Positions 22,756-27,196 of a DNA stretch of 27,196 bases are shown piece after piece. The notes under the pieces were generated by a model. It did no database searches. It was not told where the DNA came from and saw only the letters and a program-made list of their open reading frames with translations. The position numbers and the translations under genes were made by a program. Origin of the DNA: JBBDWZ01 sp050732575 (GTDB lineage: Bacteria; Gemmatimonadota; Gemmatimonadetes; Longimicrobiales; RSA9); the NCBI GenBank assembly GCA_050732575.1, contig JBOHRF010000038.1, positions 1 through 27,196 on the forward strand. Reading direction: 5' to 3'. Numbering within the stretch: the stretch's first letter is position 1; the number at the start of each line of letters is the position of its first letter.

Positions 22756-23964
22756 ATGAGTCGGCGGTACTGGCCCGCAGCGCTCGCGATCCTCGCCCTC
22801 TTCCTGTTCGGCTCCTACCTCGCCTACACACAGCATCTGGTCCGCCAGATCCGCGAGCAATCGCTCGGTTTATCGGAAATGTATGCGGCCGTGCAGCGTG
22901 GCCTGGTGTCTCTGCAAGATGGCGCGGAACTCGAGGCGTTGTGGGAGCTGCAAGGCAGTCTTCTGGCCCTGGGTGTACCGTTCGTGCTCACCGATGCCGA
23001 CGGCCGCATCGTTGATGCCCAAAACCTGCCGTTCAACGTAGGGCTTGAAACCATCGATGGGAGGCGTCGCGTTCAAGCCTATGCCACGGAATTGCGAGCG
23101 CGCCGTCGTTACATCACTACACCGGGCATCTCCACCGTTTACTACGGCAATCCGCCCATTGTGAGTTGGCTGCAGTGGGTGCCGTGGCTGCAAGCCAGCG
23201 GCGGCATTCTGCTGGTTCTGATTGCGGTGGCGATCATCCGTTCCAATGTGCGCGCCGAACGGGAGCGAATGTGGGCTGCCATGGCGCGCGAGCTCGCCCA
23301 CCAGATGGGCACGCCGCTCAGTTCGCTTTCCGGCTGGATCGAGGTGCTGCATTTGCCTCCCGATCAGCGCGCCGCCCTGGCCTCGGAGGCCCATATCGGT
23401 TCCGTGCTGAGCGCCGATGTGGAACGGCTTGAACGCGTTTCCCGCCGCTTCGAGTTGATTGGCAAACGACCGGCCTTGCAGCCCATCGAAGTGGAGGGCT
23501 TGCTCCGGGAACTGGAGAACTACTACCGACCGCGTTTGCCGCGGCTCGGGGGCGCCATAGAGTTGCGGGTTCGCGTGCGTCACGGGCTGCCCCAAGTGCA
23601 AGCTAACGCCGTGCTGCTGGTTTGGGCGCTCGAGAATATTATCAAGAATGCCGTGGACGCGTTGGCCGGGCGTAAGGGCAAGATTCTGTTGAGCGTTCTG
23701 GGAGACCCGCAGAACGTTCAGGTCCGAGTATCAGACAACGGGCCGGGCATTGCACCGGAAGTACGGGGCCGAATCTTTGAACCCGGTGTCAGTACCAAAT
23801 CTGGCGGTTGGGGCGTGGGCCTTTCGCTCACGCAGCGCATCATTGAAGATCTGCATGGCGGCCGAATCACGGTGCGTGAGCGCAAACGCGGCGGCACAAC
23901 CTTCGAAATCGAATTGCCAGCGACGGGACACAAGCTGCGTCGCGGCTTTCTGGCTCGTAGATGA
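22756..23964 (+). CDS. Membrane sensor histidine kinase with HQxGTP H-box
   Basis: The 402 residues comprise TM1 (about 7-25), an extracytoplasmic sensor part (about 26-140, with VLTDADGRIVDAQN), TM2 (about 147-163) and a cytoplasmic kinase core. The predicted phospho-accepting H182 sits in ELAHQMGTPLSSL, where Q replaces the acidic residue that usually follows the histidine. The ATPase boxes are clear: N box ENIIKNAVDA (293-302), G1 SDNGPGI (326-332) and G2 GWGVGLSL (351-358). The partner regulator is not adjacent; the receiver at 20231-20623 or the NtrC-type protein at 3804-5168 are candidates. It overlaps the helicase gene by four bases. Confidence 0.9.
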   Translation: MSRRYWPAALAILALFLFGSYLAYTQHLVRQIREQSLGLSEMYAAVQRGLVSLQDGAELEALWELQGSLLALGVPFVLTDADGRIVDAQNLPFNVGLETIDGRRRVQAYATELRARRRYITTPGISTVYYGNPPIVSWLQWVPWLQASGGILLVLIAVAIIRSNVRAERERMWAAMARELAHQMGTPLSSLSGWIEVLHLPPDQRAALASEAHIGSVLSADVERLERVSRRFELIGKRPALQPIEVEGLLRELENYYRPRLPRLGGAIELRVRVRHGLPQVQANAVLLVWALENIIKNAVDALAGRKGKILLSVLGDPQNVQVRVSDNGPGIAPEVRGRIFEPGVSTKSGGWGVGLSLTQRIIEDLHGGRITVRERKRGGTTFEIELPATGHKLRRGFLARR

Positions 23965-26240
23965 ACGAAACACAGTTGCCAACGCAGTACCTGGCGACGC
24001 TCAATCCGGAACAGCGCCAGGCGGTAGAACACTTCGAGGGGCCTATCCTGGCATTAGCGGGTGCGGGCTCGGGCAAGACGCGCGTGCTCACCACGCGCAT
24101 TGCCCACCTCATCAACCAATTTGGTGTGGATCCCGCCAAGGTGCTGGCCGTAACCTTCACAAACAAGGCAGCAGGTGAAATGCGCGAGCGGGTTCGGCGC
24201 CTGCTGGGTCGCGAGCCAGGAGGCATGTGGCTGGGCACGTTCCACTCCATCGGGGCACGTCTGCTGCGGCGACATGGTGCGCGTCTGGGCTGGGCGCCGA
24301 ACTTCAGCATCTACGATGCCGATCAAGCGCTGCGTGAAGTCAAGCGCACCATGGAACGTCTGAACGTTCCGCACAAGAAGTGGCACCCCCAGGCCGTGGC
24401 GTCCACCATCTCGGGCGCTAAGAACCAGCTGGTTGGACCGACAGAATACCAGAGTGCCGCTCAGGATGCCTTCGCGCAGGTGGTCGGCTCGGTGTACCCG
24501 GCCTACGACGCGGCCCTGAAGGACCAGAATGCGTTCGATTTCGATGACCTTTTAGTCAAGCCCGTCGAGCTGTTCCAGCAGTTCCCGGAAATTCTGCGCG
24601 CCTACCGGGAGCGGTTTCAGTTTGTGCTGGTCGATGAGTATCAGGACACGAATCACGCGCAATATCAATTGCTGGAGTTGTTGGCGCGCGAGCACACCAA
24701 TCTCATGGTGGTGGGAGATGACGACCAGTCGATCTATGGCTGGCGGGGCGCGGACATCCGCAACATCCTCGATTTCGAAAAAGATTTTCCAGCCGCGCGC
24801 ATCGTGCGGCTGGAGCAGAACTATCGATCCACGGCCAACGTGTTGACGGCTGCCAATCACGTCATTGCGCAGAACAAACGCCGCAAAGGCAAGACGCTAC
24901 GCACGGACGCAGGTCCGGGTGAGCGGCTCACTCGGGTTGAGGCGCTGGACGAGCGCGATGAGGCCGATTGGATTACGACCGAGATGGAGAGACGGCTGGC
25001 GGGCACGGAGGGCAGCTCACCGCGCGACTTTGTGGTGCTTTACCGAACCAATGCGCAGTCACGCGCGCTGGAAGAGGCGCTGCGTCGCCGGGATATCCCG
25101 TATCAGATCGTGGGCGGCACTCGCTTCTATGAGCGCCGCGAGATCATGGACGTACTGGCTTACTTGCGGTTGATTTCCAATCCGAAAGACGCAGGCGCCT
25201 GGGATCGCATTGTCAATTATCCACGGCGCGGGATTGGTGACACGACTAAGGCGCAGGTCCTGGTTTGGGCTGCAGAGCATGGCATATCGCCGCTCGAGGC
25301 AGCGGGCCGCGCCGCCGAAACGCCAAGCCTGCGCGGCGCTGCCATTGGCTCGTTACAGCGTTTTGCCGAGTTGATTCAGCGCTACACGGCGCTGGCCGCG
25401 CACATTGGCGTAGGCGAGCTGCTGGCCAAACTGATTGAAGAAACCGCCATCATCGAGGCATTGCAGGAGGAAGGGCCAGAAGGCGAAGAGCGCATGGAGA
25501 ATGTGGGTGAGCTGGTGGCCGGGGCCCATGAGTTCGACGCACGTGGTGACCCGGACATCGAGGAAGATGCGGATCAGGACACCACGGCTTTGGATCGGTT
25601 TCTACAGAAGGTAGCTCTCATCACCGATGTGGATCGGCACGACCCGGAAGCAAATGCCACTACGCTGATGACATTGCACAACGCCAAGGGTCTGGAGTTT
25701 CCATTCGTTTTTATCAGCGGTCTCGAGGACGGGCTGTTTCCGCTGGCGCGCGCCTATGACGATCCTGAGGCACTGGAGGAAGAAAGGCGCCTGTTCTACG
25801 TGGGCATAACGCGGGCGCGCCAGAAGGTGTACCTGTCCCATGCGCGTACGCGCCGGCGCGCGGGCGAAGTGCTGAGCTGCATACCGTCCAGCTTTATGGA
25901 CCCGATTCCCGCCACTCTGGTTGAGAGTCGCGTAACGCCCACGTTGGCTCGCACGCGACACCAGTACGACGATCGCTGGCGCAACCTGCCGGCCCGGCCG
26001 CGCGACACGCATGTTCCGCATTTTGACACGGACCACGGCGGACCCGTGATCGACTACAGTGAGGCACAGGAAGCGCCGCGCTTTGTCAAAGGTGAGCGGG
26101 TCCGCCATCCACAGTTCGGTCGTGGCATCATTCGCGAGTTGAGCGGGTTTGGCCGCGATCTCAAGGCCATGATCGAGTTCGAGAGTGTTGGTCGCAAGAA
26201 GGTGGTGCTTCGTTACGCCAGTTTACAGAAGGAGCTCTAA
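23961..26240 (+). CDS. pcrA: UvrD/PcrA-family ATP-dependent DNA helicase
   Basis: This superfamily 1A 3'-5' helicase acts in repair and replication-conflict resolution. All motifs are intact in 759 residues: Walker A AGAGSGKT at 33-40, Walker B VDEYQDTN at 224-231, GDDDQSIYGWRGA soon after, LEQNYRSTANVL, TLMTLHNAKGLEFPF at about 568-582 and the arginine motif LFYVGITRARQKVYLSH at about 610-626. The C-terminal segment from about 706 (RFVKGERVRHPQFGRG) is the Tudor-like domain that in PcrA/UvrD binds RNA polymerase. PcrA is favoured over RecB- or Rep-like members by this tail. Confidence 0.94.
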   Translation: MNETQLPTQYLATLNPEQRQAVEHFEGPILALAGAGSGKTRVLTTRIAHLINQFGVDPAKVLAVTFTNKAAGEMRERVRRLLGREPGGMWLGTFHSIGARLLRRHGARLGWAPNFSIYDADQALREVKRTMERLNVPHKKWHPQAVASTISGAKNQLVGPTEYQSAAQDAFAQVVGSVYPAYDAALKDQNAFDFDDLLVKPVELFQQFPEILRAYRERFQFVLVDEYQDTNHAQYQLLELLAREHTNLMVVGDDDQSIYGWRGADIRNILDFEKDFPAARIVRLEQNYRSTANVLTAANHVIAQNKRRKGKTLRTDAGPGERLTRVEALDERDEADWITTEMERRLAGTEGSSPRDFVVLYRTNAQSRALEEALRRRDIPYQIVGGTRFYERREIMDVLAYLRLISNPKDAGAWDRIVNYPRRGIGDTTKAQVLVWAAEHGISPLEAAGRAAETPSLRGAAIGSLQRFAELIQRYTALAAHIGVGELLAKLIEETAIIEALQEEGPEGEERMENVGELVAGAHEFDARGDPDIEEDADQDTTALDRFLQKVALITDVDRHDPEANATTLMTLHNAKGLEFPFVFISGLEDGLFPLARAYDDPEALEEERRLFYVGITRARQKVYLSHARTRRRAGEVLSCIPSSFMDPIPATLVESRVTPTLARTRHQYDDRWRNLPARPRDTHVPHFDTDHGGPVIDYSEAQEAPRFVKGERVRHPQFGRGIIRELSGFGRDLKAMIEFESVGRKKVVLRYASLQKEL

Positions 26241-26243
26241 CGC

Positions 26244-26549
26244 ATGTCCGTCAGCCCGAGCGATGTTCTGCGCATGGCCAGGTTGGCGCATTTGCATTTG
26301 AATCCCGAAGAGGTCGAACCGCTCACCGACCAACTCAATCGTATTCTCTCCCACGTAGCCGAGCTTGCCCAGGCGGGCCAGCCGGTGGCCGAGGCCGCGC
26401 CTGGTGTCTCCGAGATGCCTGCGCCACTGCGCGCAGATATGCCCGGAGCCGATCCGCTCTGGTCGCCACCGTCCGCACTTTCCACGTTTTTCGAGGCGGG
26501 CTTATTTAGTGTGCCGCGGTTGGCCGCACTGGACGGCGAAGCTGAATGA
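26244..26549 (+). CDS. gatC: Asp/Glu-tRNA amidotransferase subunit C
   Basis: GatC is the small clamp subunit of the GatCAB complex that amidates Glu-tRNA(Gln) and/or Asp-tRNA(Asn). The 101 residues include VLRMARLAHLHLNPEE at about 8-23, QLNRILSHVAEL near 30-41 and the proline-rich wrap ending near FFEAGLFSVPRL. The gene begins four bases after pcrA and overlaps gatA by four (ATGA at 26546-26549). Its presence predicts indirect glutaminyl- or asparaginyl-tRNA formation in this organism. Confidence 0.94.
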   Translation: MSVSPSDVLRMARLAHLHLNPEEVEPLTDQLNRILSHVAELAQAGQPVAEAAPGVSEMPAPLRADMPGADPLWSPPSALSTFFEAGLFSVPRLAALDGEAE

Positions 26550-27196
26550 GTGATGCGCCGGCCAATGGAATTGCTGATCTGGCCGCGGCCGTGTGCAAAA
26601 GTGAGCGTTCGGCAGTCGAAATCGCGGACCACACGCTTGCCCAGATAGCGGCCGATGAAGCGCATGCGGAACGCCTTCATGCCTTTCTGGCTTGGGATCC
26701 GGAAATCGCTCGACTGGCCGCCCAGCGAATCGACAAGCAACCGCTTGGACGACTTGCCGGCGTTCCGGTCGCCATCAAGGACAACATCTGCACTTTGGAA
26801 TATCCCACCAGTTGTGGCTCGCGCATGCTGGAGGGCTACCGTTCCCCGTATGAGGCCACCGCGCTCCGACGCCTCAAAGCCGCCGGGGGGATCATCATCG
26901 GCAAGACGAACCTGGATGAGTTCGCCATGGGCTCCTCGACCGAACACTCGGCATTTGGTCCAACCCGCAACCCGCACGATCGAACCCGCGTACCGGGCGG
27001 CAGCTCGGGCGGATCCGCGGCCGCGGTGGCGGCCGGCATTGTCCCTGCCGCGTTGGGTTCGGAGACGGGTGGTTCAGTCCGCCAGCCCGCCGCATTCTGC
27101 GGCGTGGTCGGCATCAAGCCGAGTTATGGTCGCGTCAGCCGCTACGGACTGGTTGCCTTCGCGTCCTCATTGGATCAAATCGGAACCTTCGGTCGA
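26546..27196 (+). CDS. gatA: Asp/Glu-tRNA amidotransferase subunit A, 5' part (cut by window end)
   Basis: GatA is the amidase subunit that releases ammonia from glutamine for GatB. About 217 residues are present and the frame runs off the right edge with no stop. The amidase catalytic triad is visible: K78 in VAIKDNI, the cis-serine S153 in GGSSGGSAAA and the nucleophile S177 in GSETGGSVRQPA. The motif more often reads GSDTGGS; the D-to-E change is conservative. The remaining half, and probably gatB, lie outside the window. Confidence 0.95.
   Translation, partial: MSDAPANGIADLAAAVCKSERSAVEIADHTLAQIAADEAHAERLHAFLAWDPEIARLAAQRIDKQPLGRLAGVPVAIKDNICTLEYPTSCGSRMLEGYRSPYEATALRRLKAAGGIIIGKTNLDEFAMGSSTEHSAFGPTRNPHDRTRVPGGSSGGSAAAVAAGIVPAALGSETGGSVRQPAAFCGVVGIKPSYGRVSRYGLVAFASSLDQIGTFGR

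Noticed and set aside
1..27196. CRISPR array, insertion sequence, toxin-antitoxin or phage-defence system
   Set aside because: No regularly spaced repeats, transposase or integrase motifs, terminal inverted repeats or known defence domains were seen; all recognised genes are core functions.

Overview
The window is a gene-dense, high-GC bacterial chromosome segment. It holds 29 protein-coding genes (the last cut by the right edge), almost all core metabolism and information processing. I see no rRNA, tRNA, CRISPR array, insertion sequence or clear prophage gene. The affiliation that fits best is Gemmatimonadota or a close relative in or near the FCB group. The reasons are a short primary sigma factor without region 1.1, a GlmU-like protein with a degenerate N-terminal nucleotidyltransferase, a short EF-Ts, and the joining of rplM-rpsI-rpsB-tsf to pyrH-frr-uppS-cdsA-dxr-rseP. 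This assignment rests on family-level recognition, not on a phylogeny.

Layout. (1) 1-339: no convincing gene; it holds a 15-bp tandem duplication. (2) 340-5384 (+): a tightly packed run with overlapping or near-abutting ends: larE, a 69-residue unknown, a class V cysteine desulfurase, thpR, a membrane-anchored unknown, an NtrC-type sigma-54 activator and a two-helix membrane peptide. The first three look like a sulfur-transfer cassette. (3) 5445-6947 (+): an aldehyde dehydrogenase. (4) 7068-8857 (+): signal peptidase I behind a near-consensus sigma-70 promoter that leaves almost no leader, then the primary sigma factor and a hairpin. (5) 9020-17145 (+): L13, S9, S2, EF-Ts, UMP kinase, ribosome recycling factor, UPP synthase, CDP-DAG synthase, DXP reductoisomerase and RseP, that is translation followed by isoprenoid/phospholipid precursor synthesis and envelope proteolysis. 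A strongly paired RNA leader precedes rpsB. (6) 17155-20623 (-): a converging operon of CheY-like receiver, GDP-mannose pyrophosphorylase, GlmU-like left-handed beta-helix protein and YycJ/WalJ-type metallo-beta-lactamase, all with overlapping ends. (7) 20874-27196 (+): a small probable lipoprotein, serS, a membrane histidine kinase, PcrA/UvrD helicase, gatC and the 5' part of gatA.

I found no clearly new multi-gene system. The observations most worth checking are the LarE / small protein / cysteine desulfurase cassette, the structured rpsB leader, the nearly leaderless lepB transcript, and the signalling parts (kinase, NtrC-type activator, lone receiver) that are not next to an obvious partner.
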